From CAIYRG01 sp964494505 (lineage in GTDB: Bacteria > Pseudomonadota > Alphaproteobacteria > Micropepsales > Micropepsaceae), in the NCBI GenBank assembly GCA_964494505.1, contig CAZBRO010000010.1:62001-126000 (forward strand): a stretch of DNA of 64,000 nucleotides. The letters are read 5' to 3'. Below, one piece after another: positions 33,458-42,149 of this stretch. The first letter of the stretch is position 1; each line of letters opens with the position of its first letter. A program made the position numbers and the translations under genes. The notes beneath the pieces were generated by a model. That model had not been told where the DNA came from. It did not search any database and saw only the letters and a program-made list of their open reading frames with translations.

Positions 33458-34234
33458 ATGACCTATGAGACCATTCTCGTCCGCCTGGAAGGGCCCGTCG
33501 GGATCGTCACGCTGAACCGGCCGCAGGCGTTGAACGCGCTGAACGGCAAGCTGATGGACGAGCTTTCGGCCGTCATCGACACATTCGAAGCCGACCCGGC
33601 CGTTCGCTGCATCGTCCTTACCGGCTCGGAGAAGGCGTTCGCGGCCGGCGCCGACATCACCGAAATGGCGGGCAAGAGCTTCGCCGACGTCTACAAGGAA
33701 GACTTCGTCACCCGGAATTGGGAGCGGGTCACCCGCGCGCGCAAGCCGGTGATCGCCGCAGTCGCGGGCTACGCGCTCGGCGGTGGTTGCGAACTCGCCA
33801 TGATGTGCGATTTCATCATCGCCGCCGACAATGCCAAATTCGGCCAACCGGAGATCAATCTCGGCATCGGACCCGGCGCCGGGGGCACCCAGCGTCTGAC
33901 GCGGGCCATCGGCAAGGCCAAGGCCATGGAGCTGTGCCTGACGGGCCGTCTGATGGACGCGGCTGAGGCCGAGCGCTCCGGCCTGGTCGCGCGCGTGGTG
34001 GCTCCGGCCGAGTTGATGCCCGAAGCCATGAAGGCGGCCGCAAAGATCGCGGCGGCCTCGATGACCGCCGCCATGGCGGTGAAGGAATGCGTGAACAACG
34101 CCTTCGAGACAACGCTATCCGAAGGCGTGCATTTCGAGCGGCGTCTGTTCCATGCGCTGTTCGCGACCCAGGACCAGAAGGAAGGCATGGCCGCCTTCGT
34201 CGAGAAGCGAAAGCCCGCGTTCAAGGATTGCTGA
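33458..34234 (+). CDS. Enoyl-CoA hydratase/isomerase family protein
   Basis: 258 residues, ATG 33458 (weak ribosome-binding site). Crotonase-superfamily marks: VGIVTLNRPQALNALNGKLMDEL, AFAAGADITEM (oxyanion loop), VAGYALGGGCELAMMCDFIIAADNAKFGQPEINLGI and GAGGTQRLTRAIGKAKAMELCLTG, with the family Glu in GQPE. Typical of short-chain enoyl-CoA hydratases (EchA/PaaF) in fatty-acid or phenylacetate-type beta-oxidation. Isolated from other acyl-CoA genes; the specific pathway is not visible. C-terminal EKRKPAFKDC is typical of the family. Confidence 0.92.
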   Translation: MTYETILVRLEGPVGIVTLNRPQALNALNGKLMDELSAVIDTFEADPAVRCIVLTGSEKAFAAGADITEMAGKSFADVYKEDFVTRNWERVTRARKPVIAAVAGYALGGGCELAMMCDFIIAADNAKFGQPEINLGIGPGAGGTQRLTRAIGKAKAMELCLTGRLMDAAEAERSGLVARVVAPAELMPEAMKAAAKIAAASMTAAMAVKECVNNAFETTLSEGVHFERRLFHALFATQDQKEGMAAFVEKRKPAFKDC

Positions 34235-34356
34235 CGGAATTATCCACGCCGCAACCGTTGAGCAGCGCCTGTTGGCCTCCGGCGGGCCAGCAGTTTGAGA
34301 TAGGCGTCGCAGAGCGTTCCCGACGCGATGGTTTGGTGGACACGGAGGCTCCGTGT

Positions 34357-35214
34357 TCAGGATTTCAGGAAGGGGACGGCCAAGCGGACGAATTCGTCCG
34401 CCGCGTCCCACGGCACGAGATGCTTGCAGCCCTCGACGATGTGCAGGTTCAGCTGCGGATAGGTTTGCTTCAGCAATGCAGCGCGTTCGGCCGCGTTGGC
34501 GCGGTCTTGCTTCCCGAAGATCAGCAGCAGCGGCACCTTCAATTCGGTCAGCCGCTGCCACATGGGTACTTTCGGCTCTTTCGCGGGTGCGGCTTCGGCC
34601 GCTTCGCTGCGCGCGACGAAGGCGCGGAAGTTTTGCCCGATGCTGCGGGCGTGACGCAGCTCGAGTTCGGCCGGCGTGATCAGCTCGTGATGGAAGAGAT
34701 TGGCTTCCAGCAGCTTCCTGGTGTCGTCGATGGTGGGTTCGGCCTGGGCCATGCGGCGTTCGAGACGGGCTTGGGCTGCGCCGCCGCGGTCTTCCTTGCC
34801 TTGAAGCGGAGGCAGCAGGCTCCCCGTGCCGAGCACGACCACATGGGTGTAACGCTCCGGCTCCTTGAGCGCGAGTTGTACGGCCGGGTTCCCGGCCTGC
34901 GAATGACCGATGAGTGCCGCGCGTTTCAGCTCCAGCGCATCCAGGAAGCCCGGAATGCTGTCACGGCGATAGGCGGCGGAAAGATCGGCGGGGACGTCCG
35001 AAAGACCGAAGCCCGGCTGATCGAAGGCAATCGCGCGAAACCCCGCGTGCGCAAGGGGCCCAAGGTTGCGAATAAACACATCCGCAGACGAGCCGAGCGA
35101 GGCCCCATGCAGCAGCACTATGGCGGGGCCATCGCCTTCTTCGATATACCTAAGCTTGAGCCCGTCGACGGTGACGAACTTGTCTTCAAGCATCGTCATG
35201 AGATCGCTGCTCAT
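34357..35214 (-). CDS. Alpha/beta hydrolase of the MhpC / meta-cleavage product hydrolase type
   Basis: 285 residues, GGGAGCGG before the ATG, no signal peptide. Features: FVTVDGLKLRYIEEGDGPAIVLLHGASLGSSADVFIRNL, FDQPGFGLSDVP, nucleophile LIGHSQAGNPAVQLAL, acid in LLIFGKQDRANAAE and late His in VEGCKHLVPWD. This is the layout of C-C hydrolases acting on ring-fission products and of related haloalkane or ester hydrolases. It lies at the end of the VOC-MFS cluster, after a palindromic repeat, so acting on an extradiol product is a reasonable inference but unproven. Confidence 0.85.
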   Translation of the reverse strand: MSSDLMTMLEDKFVTVDGLKLRYIEEGDGPAIVLLHGASLGSSADVFIRNLGPLAHAGFRAIAFDQPGFGLSDVPADLSAAYRRDSIPGFLDALELKRAALIGHSQAGNPAVQLALKEPERYTHVVVLGTGSLLPPLQGKEDRGGAAQARLERRMAQAEPTIDDTRKLLEANLFHHELITPAELELRHARSIGQNFRAFVARSEAAEAAPAKEPKVPMWQRLTELKVPLLLIFGKQDRANAAERAALLKQTYPQLNLHIVEGCKHLVPWDAADEFVRLAVPFLKS

Positions 35215-35263
35215 GTTCCGCTCCCTGTTCGATTGGCGGTCTTCATATCATAGCGGCACGAAT

Positions 35264-35350
35264 CCTCACCCTTCGACAAGCTCACCTTTAAGCAAGCTTC
35301 GGGTGAGGAAAATAGAATGTCCTCATGCTGAGCCTGTCGAAGCATGAGGA
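35264..35350. repeat. Interspersed palindromic repeat, copy C (two hairpins)
   Basis: First element CCTCACCC...GGGTGAGG (35264-35308) with a longer internal loop carrying AAGCTCACC...AAGCTTCGGG. Second element TCCTCATGCT-GAGCCTGTCGA-AGCATGAGGA (35320-35350), a perfect 10-bp stem. Same two-part organisation as copy B. Sits between two minus-strand genes and may shape mRNA ends. Confidence 0.78.
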
Positions 35351-35359
35351 CCGTGCCGC

Positions 35360-36172
35360 CTACTCGTCTGTGATGTCGATCCAGTTGCCGTCGGGATCGC
35401 TCATCTGCCATTTGCCGGCCGCCTGCGACTCGAAAAAGCGCCGGCGCACCTCCGATTCCGGGCTGCCGCCGAGCGGTACGGGCGCGAGATAGGGATTGGC
35501 GCCCGCAACCTCGGCGACGTGGGCCTTGAACGTCTCGATGTTCTCGACATGAAAGCCGACATGATCGGGACCGGGGCGCTTGATCGACATGCCCTCGAAC
35601 ACCGGGATGGACCACGGCAGGATGGAGAGCGTCACGCGGCCGTCGGTCAGATGATAGCCAGGTGCCGCGTTACTGCGGTTCACCGGCTGCAGTTCGAACA
35701 CGTCGGCATAGAACTCCGCGCATTGTTCGGCGTTGGGCGTGCGGATGGCGAATTTGTTGAAATAGCGGTCCTGCGCCCAATCCTTGGCTGCGATTTCGGC
35801 GTAAATTTCCTTCCGGGTATCTTCCTTTTTCTGCGCCAGATCGAAGACGTTGCCGTCGGGATCGTGACCGCTATAGGCGGCGAAGGGACGGGCGGAGGGA
35901 CGCTTCACGACGTTGGCGCGTTTGTGCTTTTTCTGCATGCGCTCCAGCACGGAAGCAACATCGTCCACCACCATGCCGAAATGATCAAGGCCGCCGACAT
36001 AGCCGTCGCGCCGCGGAATGAGGTTGAGGCCGACATAGCCATCGCCCGTGGTCGCGGCCGCCCCGGGGCGATTCCGGGCCGACGGCTTCAGCCCAAACAC
36101 CGCCTGATAGAATTTCTCCAGCGTCGGATAATGCGGACTGATGATGGCCATGTGATTGATCTGAGCGAACAT
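35360..36172 (-). CDS. Two-domain VOC (glyoxalase/extradiol-dioxygenase fold) protein A
   Basis: 270 residues from ATG 36172 with AAGGAAG upstream; the open frame extends far beyond but has no family similarity. Two VOC modules: N-terminal FAQINHMAIISPHYPTLEKF and VGGLDHFGMVVDDV, C-terminal FAIRTPNAEQCAEFYADVF and GPDHVGFHVENIETF, ending WIDITDE. Candidate metal ligands: His of QINH, His of DHFG or PDHVGFH, and Glu at the end. VOC proteins of this size include type I extradiol dioxygenases. It sits beside an aromatic-acid transporter, so a ring-related substrate is likely but unproven. Confidence 0.82.
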   Translation of the reverse strand: MFAQINHMAIISPHYPTLEKFYQAVFGLKPSARNRPGAAATTGDGYVGLNLIPRRDGYVGGLDHFGMVVDDVASVLERMQKKHKRANVVKRPSARPFAAYSGHDPDGNVFDLAQKKEDTRKEIYAEIAAKDWAQDRYFNKFAIRTPNAEQCAEFYADVFELQPVNRSNAAPGYHLTDGRVTLSILPWSIPVFEGMSIKRPGPDHVGFHVENIETFKAHVAEVAGANPYLAPVPLGGSPESEVRRRFFESQAAGKWQMSDPDGNWIDITDE

Positions 36173-36189
36173 CGAACGTCTTCCTTTGC

Positions 36190-37539
36190 TTAATGACTGG
36201 GCTCGGCGGCCAGTTCGGCCGGGCGCGGGCTCATTTGGATGCGCGCGAGCGCGAATGAGCCGATTGCCGCACAGGCCGGAGGCACGGCGGCGCAGAGAAA
36301 CAATTGCGAACTCGGCAGATCGAGCCCGATCAGCACCCCGCCAATGACGGGGCCGAGAATGGAGCCGACGCGGCCCACGCCGTTCGCCCAGCCGACGGCA
36401 TTGGAACGGATGAAGGTCGGATAGCAGCGCCCCGCGATGGCGTTCAGATTGGTCTGGCCGCCGAGCACAGCGGAGCCTGCGCCGAACGTCGCCAGCATCA
36501 GCAGCGCAGGGATGCCTCCCGTCGAACCGATCAGCGCCACGACCGGCACGCCGAGCGCAAACGCTATCGCAATCGGACGGATGCCGCCCTTGTCCAGATA
36601 GCGGCTGAGGACGAGGCCCCCTGCCATACCCCCCGCCTGCACCAGAACCGAAGCGATTGCCGCGGACTCGCGCGACACCGATGGGCTTTCCAGCACGGTC
36701 GGAAGCCAGGTGACCAGGAATTGCAGCGCCATCAGATTGGCGATGTAGACCATCCACAACAGCGCGGTGAACAGGGCGCGCCCCTCGGCAAAGAGGTGCG
36801 CGAACTTGAACCCGGGCCTCTGTTCCTCATGGATGACGAAGCGCGTATCGGCTTCGGCCGCGAGCCGGGGCTCGATGCGTCCTAGCACTCGCGCCATCCG
36901 CGTGCGCTCAGCCGGATCGAGGGCAAGAAACCGGACCGATTCGGGAAGCAGCAATAGAACCGCGAAAGCCGTCAGCAGCGGCAAAACGGCCCCGATCAGG
37001 AACATCACCTGCCAGCCGTGGGATGCGACCAGGAAGGTCGAGACCAGCGCACCGGACGATGCGCCCGCCTGATAACCGATCAACAGCACCCAAATCGTCG
37101 TCGCCTGCGTCCGCCGCGGCGAAAACTCCGTACCGAGAGCAATCACGGAGGGAAGCACGCCGCCAACCCCGATGCCCGACCCGATGCGCAGCCATCTGAG
37201 CGTCGCAAGGTCCGTCGCATAGATCGTCGCGAAGCTGAACGCCGCGAGCACCAGGCACCCCACGACGATGGTTCGCTTGCGCCCCGAACGGTCGCCGAGA
37301 ACGCCAAGGATCACGGCGCCCAGCATCAGCCCGAGATTGCCGGCGCCGAATACCAACCCCATCGCCGCGCGCGGGATTCCCCATTGCTTGACAATTTCAG
37401 GAGCCACGAAACTCGGCGCCTGGGCCTCGAACCCGTCCACGAACATGCACAGCAGCAGGAGCGCCCCAAGCCCTATCTGAAAGGAACCGAGCCGCTGGCG
37501 CTCGATCACTTCGTTGACGTCGACGATCTTCGTATCCAC
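36190..37539 (-). CDS. MFS transporter, aromatic acid:H+ symporter (AAHS) type, copy A
   Basis: 449 residues from GTG 37539; the reading frame continues upstream into the VOC-B gene but only this part is MFS. Twelve membrane segments are recognisable. AAHS marks: FVDGFEAQAPSFVAPEIVKQWGI (D-G-x-D/E-like first helix), GAVILGVLGDRSGRKRTIVV (loop 2-3 motif), GIGVGGVLPSVIALGTEFSPRR (G-x3-P helix), and RSNAVGWANGVGRVGSILGP. Family members bring in benzoate-, protocatechuate- or 4-hydroxybenzoate-type acids with protons. Located 17 nt upstream of VOC-A in the same operon. Confidence 0.88.
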   Translation of the reverse strand: MDTKIVDVNEVIERQRLGSFQIGLGALLLLCMFVDGFEAQAPSFVAPEIVKQWGIPRAAMGLVFGAGNLGLMLGAVILGVLGDRSGRKRTIVVGCLVLAAFSFATIYATDLATLRWLRIGSGIGVGGVLPSVIALGTEFSPRRTQATTIWVLLIGYQAGASSGALVSTFLVASHGWQVMFLIGAVLPLLTAFAVLLLLPESVRFLALDPAERTRMARVLGRIEPRLAAEADTRFVIHEEQRPGFKFAHLFAEGRALFTALLWMVYIANLMALQFLVTWLPTVLESPSVSRESAAIASVLVQAGGMAGGLVLSRYLDKGGIRPIAIAFALGVPVVALIGSTGGIPALLMLATFGAGSAVLGGQTNLNAIAGRCYPTFIRSNAVGWANGVGRVGSILGPVIGGVLIGLDLPSSQLFLCAAVPPACAAIGSFALARIQMSPRPAELAAEPSH

Positions 37540-37559
37540 TTCGCCTGATCGCGCTTGGG

Positions 37560-38369
37560 CTATTCGTCGGTGATGTCGAGCCAGTTGCCGTCGATATCGG
37601 TCATCTGCCATTTGCCGGTGGCACTGCGCTTGAAGAAATCGCGGCGAACGTTGGATTCCGGGCTTCCGCCAAGCGGCACCGGCGCGAGATAGGGGTTGGC
37701 GCCGGCCACTTCGGTCACGTGCTGCTTGAACGCCTCCAAATCTTCGACATGGAAGCCCAGATGATCGGGGCCCGGCCGCTTGATCGACATGTTCTCGAAG
37801 ATCGGAATGGACCACGGAAGAATGGACAAGGTCATGCGCCCGTCGGTCAGATGCCAGCCCGGCGTGTCGGTCTTCCGATTCACCGGCTGCAGCTCGAACA
37901 CGTCGGCGTAGAACTCGGCGCATTGTTCGGCATTGGGCGTGCGGATGGCAAATTTGTTGATGTAACGGTCCTGGGCCCAACCCTTTTCGGCCTGTTCCTT
38001 ATACAGGTCCACGCGCGTGTCGTTTTTCTTCTGCGCGAGATCGAAGACGTTGCCGTCCGGGTCATGGCCGCTATAGGCCGCGAAGGGCCGCGTGGACGGA
38101 CGCTTCACGATGTTGGCCTTGGGATGCTTCTTCTGCATGCGATCGAGCACGGTTTCGACATCATCGACCACCATGCCGAAATGGTCGATGGCGCCGACAT
38201 AGCCGTCGCGGCGCGGAATGAGCTGCATGCCGACATAACCGTCCGAGACGATGGGCGCATCCGTCAAGCGGAAGGCGGAATAGCGAAGCCCGAACACGGC
38301 CTCATAGAATTTGGCGAGGGTGTTGTACTGATGGCTGATGATGGCGGTGTGATTGATTTGTGCGAACAT
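37560..38369 (-). CDS. Two-domain VOC protein B
   Basis: 269 residues; GGAGA before the ATG. It matches VOC-A over the whole length with only scattered substitutions (LIPRRDGYVG, HDPDGNVFDLAQKK, FAIRTPNAEQCAEFYADVFE and SIKRPGPDHLGFHVE are near-identical), so the two are paralogues from a local duplication. The same metal-ligand candidates are kept. It lies immediately before MFS-A and after MFS-B. The two copies may act on different substrates, matched to their partner transporters. Confidence 0.85.
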   Translation of the reverse strand: MFAQINHTAIISHQYNTLAKFYEAVFGLRYSAFRLTDAPIVSDGYVGMQLIPRRDGYVGAIDHFGMVVDDVETVLDRMQKKHPKANIVKRPSTRPFAAYSGHDPDGNVFDLAQKKNDTRVDLYKEQAEKGWAQDRYINKFAIRTPNAEQCAEFYADVFELQPVNRKTDTPGWHLTDGRMTLSILPWSIPIFENMSIKRPGPDHLGFHVEDLEAFKQHVTEVAGANPYLAPVPLGGSPESNVRRDFFKRSATGKWQMTDIDGNWLDITDE

Positions 38370-38397
38370 CCATTTCTCCGGTTACGCTATGATTTCC

Positions 38398-39807
38398 TTA
38401 TGCCGCCGCACGGACCGCTTCGGGCTCTGCTGCGGGTGTGCGCCGTTTGCCGCGCACATTGGCGAGGAGCGCGATCCACACGCAGCCGAAGAACATCGGT
38501 ATTGCGACGAGGTAGTACATTGTCGTCAGTGGCCAATGCAGCGCCAGCATGGTGCCCGCAAACATCACACTGATTATCGAACCGATGCGGGCGACACCAT
38601 GCGCCCAGCTGACGCCGGTGGAGCGGATGTCGGTGGGGTAAAGAGTCGCAGCGAGCGCGGCCAATGTGATCTGGGTGCCGATGTTGAAGAAGCCGGCCAG
38701 GAAAATGGTGCCCGCCAGCGGATAGAAGACCCCGCCCGCCCAGCCGATCAGCCCGATGAAGAGTCCGCCGCCGGCAAACGAGCCCGCAAGCACGCGATAG
38801 AAGCCGAAGCGGTCGGCGAGGAAACCGAGGCTGATCACGCCCAGCATGCCGCCGAACTGCAGGAAGGCCGCGGCCCTCAGCGCTTCGGGTTCGGCAAGGC
38901 CGGTCTCGGTCGTCAGCGTCGGCAGCCAGTTGTTGAGGTAATTAAGCGCCAGAGTATTCATGAACAGGCAGAGCCAGATCAGCACGGTGATGCCGCTGCG
39001 GCCCTCCATGAAGAGGCGCGCGGGACGAAACTTGTCGGCGCTACGCTCTCGCACCTCCTGGCGCAGCACGAACTGGGTGCCGGGTTCGAAAGTCAGCGCC
39101 GGGTTGATCTTGCGGAGAATCGCGACGATGCCCCCGGTCTTGGCCTGCACCGTCAGGAGCCGGATCGATTCCGGGAGCCACGTCCACAGCACGACAGCCA
39201 TCAGCAGCGTCAGCGCCGAAGCGGTATAGAATTGCGCCTGCCAGCCGAAGGCCGGCACCAGATTGGACGCGACCAGCCCGCCCGACGCCGAGCCCATCGC
39301 ATAGCCGCAACCCGCCAAAGTGACCATTGCCGCGCGCCAGCGCTTGGGCGCGAACTCGTTCGCGATAACAACGGCGAGCGGGACCGCGGCGCCGAGCCCC
39401 AGACCCAGTACGAAGCGAAGGATCATCAACACGTTGAGATTGTCTGCGGCCGGAATGACCGGCGCGAGCAGAGCGGAAATTTCCGGCACTTGCGTGGTGA
39501 GGAGAGACAGGAACGAGACATAGACGACGGTGGACACCGTCACCCGCTTGCGCCCGAAACGGTCGGCGAGCGGCCCTATGACGAGGGCGCCAATCGCCAC
39601 ACCCAGCACACCCAACGAGAAAACCGGGCCGAGCGCTCCTCGCGCCAAACCCCAATCCTTGCCGAGAGCAGGCGCCACATAGGCGATGGATTGGTTGTCG
39701 ACCCCGTCCAGAAACAGGGTCACCCACGCCATGAAAGCGATAAGGCATTGATAAAAGCTGACCTTTTGCGAATCGATGAGGTCCGCGACGTCGACCGTTT
39801 TGGTCAT
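38398..39807 (-). CDS. MFS transporter, aromatic acid:H+ symporter (AAHS) type, copy B
   Basis: 469 residues with GGGAG upstream. TM pattern and motifs of AAHS carriers: FLDGVDNQSIAYVAPALGKDWGL, GALVIGPLADRFGRKRVTVST, GLGLGAAVPLAVVIANEFAPKRWR and RSTGVSWAHGVARIGSIISV. More divergent from copy A than the two VOC proteins are from each other, so the transporter pair diverged further or came from separate sources. First MFS of the operon, read 40617 to 35360. Possible substrate: a hydroxylated aromatic acid. Confidence 0.88.
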   Translation of the reverse strand: MTKTVDVADLIDSQKVSFYQCLIAFMAWVTLFLDGVDNQSIAYVAPALGKDWGLARGALGPVFSLGVLGVAIGALVIGPLADRFGRKRVTVSTVVYVSFLSLLTTQVPEISALLAPVIPAADNLNVLMILRFVLGLGLGAAVPLAVVIANEFAPKRWRAAMVTLAGCGYAMGSASGGLVASNLVPAFGWQAQFYTASALTLLMAVVLWTWLPESIRLLTVQAKTGGIVAILRKINPALTFEPGTQFVLRQEVRERSADKFRPARLFMEGRSGITVLIWLCLFMNTLALNYLNNWLPTLTTETGLAEPEALRAAAFLQFGGMLGVISLGFLADRFGFYRVLAGSFAGGGLFIGLIGWAGGVFYPLAGTIFLAGFFNIGTQITLAALAATLYPTDIRSTGVSWAHGVARIGSIISVMFAGTMLALHWPLTTMYYLVAIPMFFGCVWIALLANVRGKRRTPAAEPEAVRAAA

Positions 39808-39888
39808 GTTTCCAACTCCCGCTACCGGCCTTTGGCCTTTGTTGAAGCGAGCTTACACGGAAAAAGCGGGCTCTGTCAGAGGCGGACT

Positions 39889-40617
39889 TCAGGCTTTGTC
39901 GAGGGCGTCGCCGGCCGCGGCGATGCCATTCAGGTATAGCTCCCATACCAGCAGATTGCGCCGGCAGGCCTCCACAACGGCATCCTCCATGCGAAGCTCG
40001 CGGGAGAATTTCACGATCGCCTGCCAGCCCATGTCGGAGTGCTCGATGTCGGCAGCCTCGTGCAGTTCGAAGAAATCGAGTTGTTCGTCGCTGAGCCCGA
40101 ATAGCGCGCCCCAGCGTTGGCGCTCCAGCCCGAACCAGCCATGCTCGCGCATGATGCCTTCGCCATAGCCCGGCACGTTGGCGCGCTCCGCGCAGGTGTT
40201 GGCGACGATGCCCTCCAGCCAGTGACGGTTCGCCATCAGCCCTTCCCACGCCGCCCAGGCAATGAGCGTAGTGTCGATGGGCTTGGCAGCGCGGATGTCG
40301 TCGAGGCTCATTCCGATGAAGGTGCCAAGTTCTTCCAGAATCTGCCAATGCGCCTTGCCGTGGCCGTGCTCGTGGTCGGCGATCACCTCCTGCGTGCAGG
40401 CGCCGATGATCTTCAGCCGCGTTTCCCAGTCCGGGCAATTGGCCGCAACTTTGAGCTTCAGCACCGAGTTGCGCTGCCGCGTGTTCTGACGATGCTGCAT
40501 GACGAACATCTTGGCGCGGCCGGGTGTGATCGGCTCCTTGAAGAAGCGGGTTCGGCGGCAGAAGTCGTCGACCACTGCATCGAGACGCGTGAGCACAGGG
40601 TCTTGCGAGGAAGCCAT
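39889..40617 (-). CDS. Heme-oxygenase-like diiron oxidase (PqqC/CADD/TenA-fold) candidate
   Basis: 242 residues, all helical. The diiron-ligand pattern of heme-oxygenase-like diiron oxidases is complete: E83-x6-H90 (HEHGHGKAH), E144 in TCAERAN, and H186-x3-D190-x2-H193 (ELHEAADIEH). That is the E-x6-H ... E ... H-x3-D-x2-H set known from CADD-type enzymes, which bind two irons and activate O2. Relatives make p-aminobenzoate, 1-alkenes or cleave modified amino acids; the substrate here is unknown. It is first in the VOC/MFS operon. AAGG precedes the ATG. The fold is inferred from motifs only. Confidence 0.8.
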   Translation of the reverse strand: MASSQDPVLTRLDAVVDDFCRRTRFFKEPITPGRAKMFVMQHRQNTRQRNSVLKLKVAANCPDWETRLKIIGACTQEVIADHEHGHGKAHWQILEELGTFIGMSLDDIRAAKPIDTTLIAWAAWEGLMANRHWLEGIVANTCAERANVPGYGEGIMREHGWFGLERQRWGALFGLSDEQLDFFELHEAADIEHSDMGWQAIVKFSRELRMEDAVVEACRRNLLVWELYLNGIAAAGDALDKA

Positions 40618-40892
40618 GGCAACACCTTAGATTGCTAAGCACCGCTTCTTTGGCACAGGGGAAGCCGCGAGACAATTCGCACCGGCCAAGCGACGGCCAA
40701 ATCCAGCGGCCGAGATCGGGAACCGGGCCGGCGCCCGTCAAGGCGCGAATGGATGCTTTCGAGCAACCAGGACATTCCCGCCAAACGCCGTGCCGGAGCA
40801 GGTTTGACCCAAAAGAGACATCGGCAGAATGTGCCGCCGCTTGAGGCAATTCCCTTTTCGACGACCTCAAGCCGGAATCAGGATCGGCATTC

Positions 40893-41426
40893 ATGTTAAA
40901 GGATCTGCCCCTATCGAAAGCCTACCAGTTGCTCGAACCTGGGCCCGTGGTCTTGCTGACGACCGCGCACAAGGGCCGCGCCAATATCATGACGATGTCC
41001 TGGCACATGATGGTGGATTTTGAACCGCCGCTGGTGGCCTGTGTCGTAAGCGGTGCCGACTACAGCTTTGCTGCCTTGCGGGCGACGAAGGAGTGCGTAA
41101 TCGCCGTACCGGCAGTCACGCTCGCGCGCACGGTAGTGAAGATCGGCAATTGCTCAGGCCGCGACGTGGAAAAGTTCACAAAATTTGGTCTAACGCCGAT
41201 GCCAGCGGAACGGGTCGCGCCGCCGCTCGTGGGCGAGTGTTTCGCCAACCTCGAATGTAGGGTGATCGATACGAGCCTTGTGGGCAAGTACAACCTTTTT
41301 ATCTTTGAAGTGCTTAAGGCTTGGGTCGATCCGGCGCAAAAGAAACCCAAGACCATCCATCATCAAGGATACGGCAGGTTCGTTGTGGATGGCGCAACGA
41401 TCAAGATGAAGTCGAGGATGCGATAG
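40893..41426 (+). CDS. Flavin-reductase-like FMN-binding split-barrel protein
   Basis: 177 residues. Split-barrel flavin reductase pattern: GPVVLLTTAHKGRANIMTMSWHMMVDFEPPLVACVVSG, SFAALRATKECVIAVPAV, FTKFGLTPMPAERVAPPLVGECFANLECRV. Proteins of this group supply reduced FMN to two-component monooxygenases or act as flavin-dependent reductases. AGGATC is a weak ribosome-binding site. The C-terminal end overlaps a hairpin that separates it from the convergent nitroreductase gene. No oxygenase partner is adjacent. Confidence 0.85.
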   Translation: MLKDLPLSKAYQLLEPGPVVLLTTAHKGRANIMTMSWHMMVDFEPPLVACVVSGADYSFAALRATKECVIAVPAVTLARTVVKIGNCSGRDVEKFTKFGLTPMPAERVAPPLVGECFANLECRVIDTSLVGKYNLFIFEVLKAWVDPAQKKPKTIHHQGYGRFVVDGATIKMKSRMR

Positions 41427-41442
41427 CCATCACGCATCCTCG
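41413..41442. terminator. Hairpin between convergent genes
   Basis: CGAGGATGCG (41413-41422, inside the last codons of the flavin-reductase gene) and CGCATCCTCG (41433-41442) form a perfect 10-bp stem with a 10-nt loop. No clear U-run on either side; it could end transcription in both directions or simply be an mRNA 3' structure. Confidence 0.5.
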
Positions 41443-41451
41443 AATCGGCGT

Positions 41452-42105
41452 CTAGGCGTGCGGATATCCCACTGTCTGCGCAAAGGTCACGAACTGCTGG
41501 TCGGGGAGGTGCATGGCCCGAGCGAGCTTCGGATAGTCGACCGCTCCGCGAAAGACCGTGGCCAGCCCCTCCGAGGCACAGAAAAGATAGACGTTCTGCC
41601 CGATGAAACCGGCATCGACCGAGGCATAGAGCCGGCGATCTTCTGTGGACACATCCGTCATGCGCTCACCATGGGCGACGAAGATGAGATTGATTGGCGC
41701 GGTGGCGACGAAATCCTGAAGGCCGGTTTGCGCGCGGATATCTTCCTTCAAATGCGGCAACAGTGTGTGGGTCTTGGGCTCATAGAGCCAAACGCCATCT
41801 GCCATCGCGACATAGACGTCCATCACCATGACGTGGCGCCAATAGGGCGCGGTGCGATCGCCGCTTTGGCGATTGATACCAAAGGCCGCCCACAGCAAAT
41901 CGGACAGAACCTGCGCCGGAAGCGGCCGCCCCGAATATTCGCGCGTGGAATGCCTCAGCTTGAGCGCTGCGATCAATGGCAACCCGCCCTCGCCACGCGG
42001 CGGCGGCAAAGTGAAGGGTTCAAACGCCCGCGCAGCAGCGACAGCGGGAGAAGCGGCAAGCGCCGCGCTGGCAAGAATTCCGGCATTGGCTTGGCGTCGT
42101 GTCAT
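41452..42105 (-). CDS. Exported nitroreductase-family (SagB-type) protein
   Basis: 217 residues from ATG 42105 (AGGAG 8 nt upstream); other in-frame ATGs lie upstream at 42111 and beyond. N-terminal MTRRQANAGILASAALAASPAVAAARA looks like a Tat/Sec leader (R-R then hydrophobic stretch). The nitroreductase domain follows: LIAALKLRHSTREYSGRPLPAQVLSDLLWAAFGINRQSGDRTAPYWRH, and QNVYLFCASEGLATVFRGAVDY. These FMN enzymes reduce nitro groups, quinones or oxidise peptides. Export of a flavoenzyme via Tat is plausible. Last gene of the molybdenum-hydroxylase operon, 44 nt after the FAD subunit. Confidence 0.82.
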   Translation of the reverse strand: MTRRQANAGILASAALAASPAVAAARAFEPFTLPPPRGEGGLPLIAALKLRHSTREYSGRPLPAQVLSDLLWAAFGINRQSGDRTAPYWRHVMVMDVYVAMADGVWLYEPKTHTLLPHLKEDIRAQTGLQDFVATAPINLIFVAHGERMTDVSTEDRRLYASVDAGFIGQNVYLFCASEGLATVFRGAVDYPKLARAMHLPDQQFVTFAQTVGYPHA

Positions 42106-42149
42106 CGTCATCACTCCTAGAGGTGTAGACTTCATAGCCGGCACGCGGT

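Noticed and set aside
36173..36757. N-terminal extension of VOC-A to 465 residues
   Set aside because: The extra residues lie antiparallel-shifted within MFS-A and lack VOC similarity. ATG 36172 has a strong ribosome-binding site and aligns with VOC-B.
37540..37980. N-terminal extension of MFS-A to 596 residues
   Set aside because: The extension would run through the VOC-B gene in another frame and is not membrane-like. GTG 37539 gives a normal MFS length.
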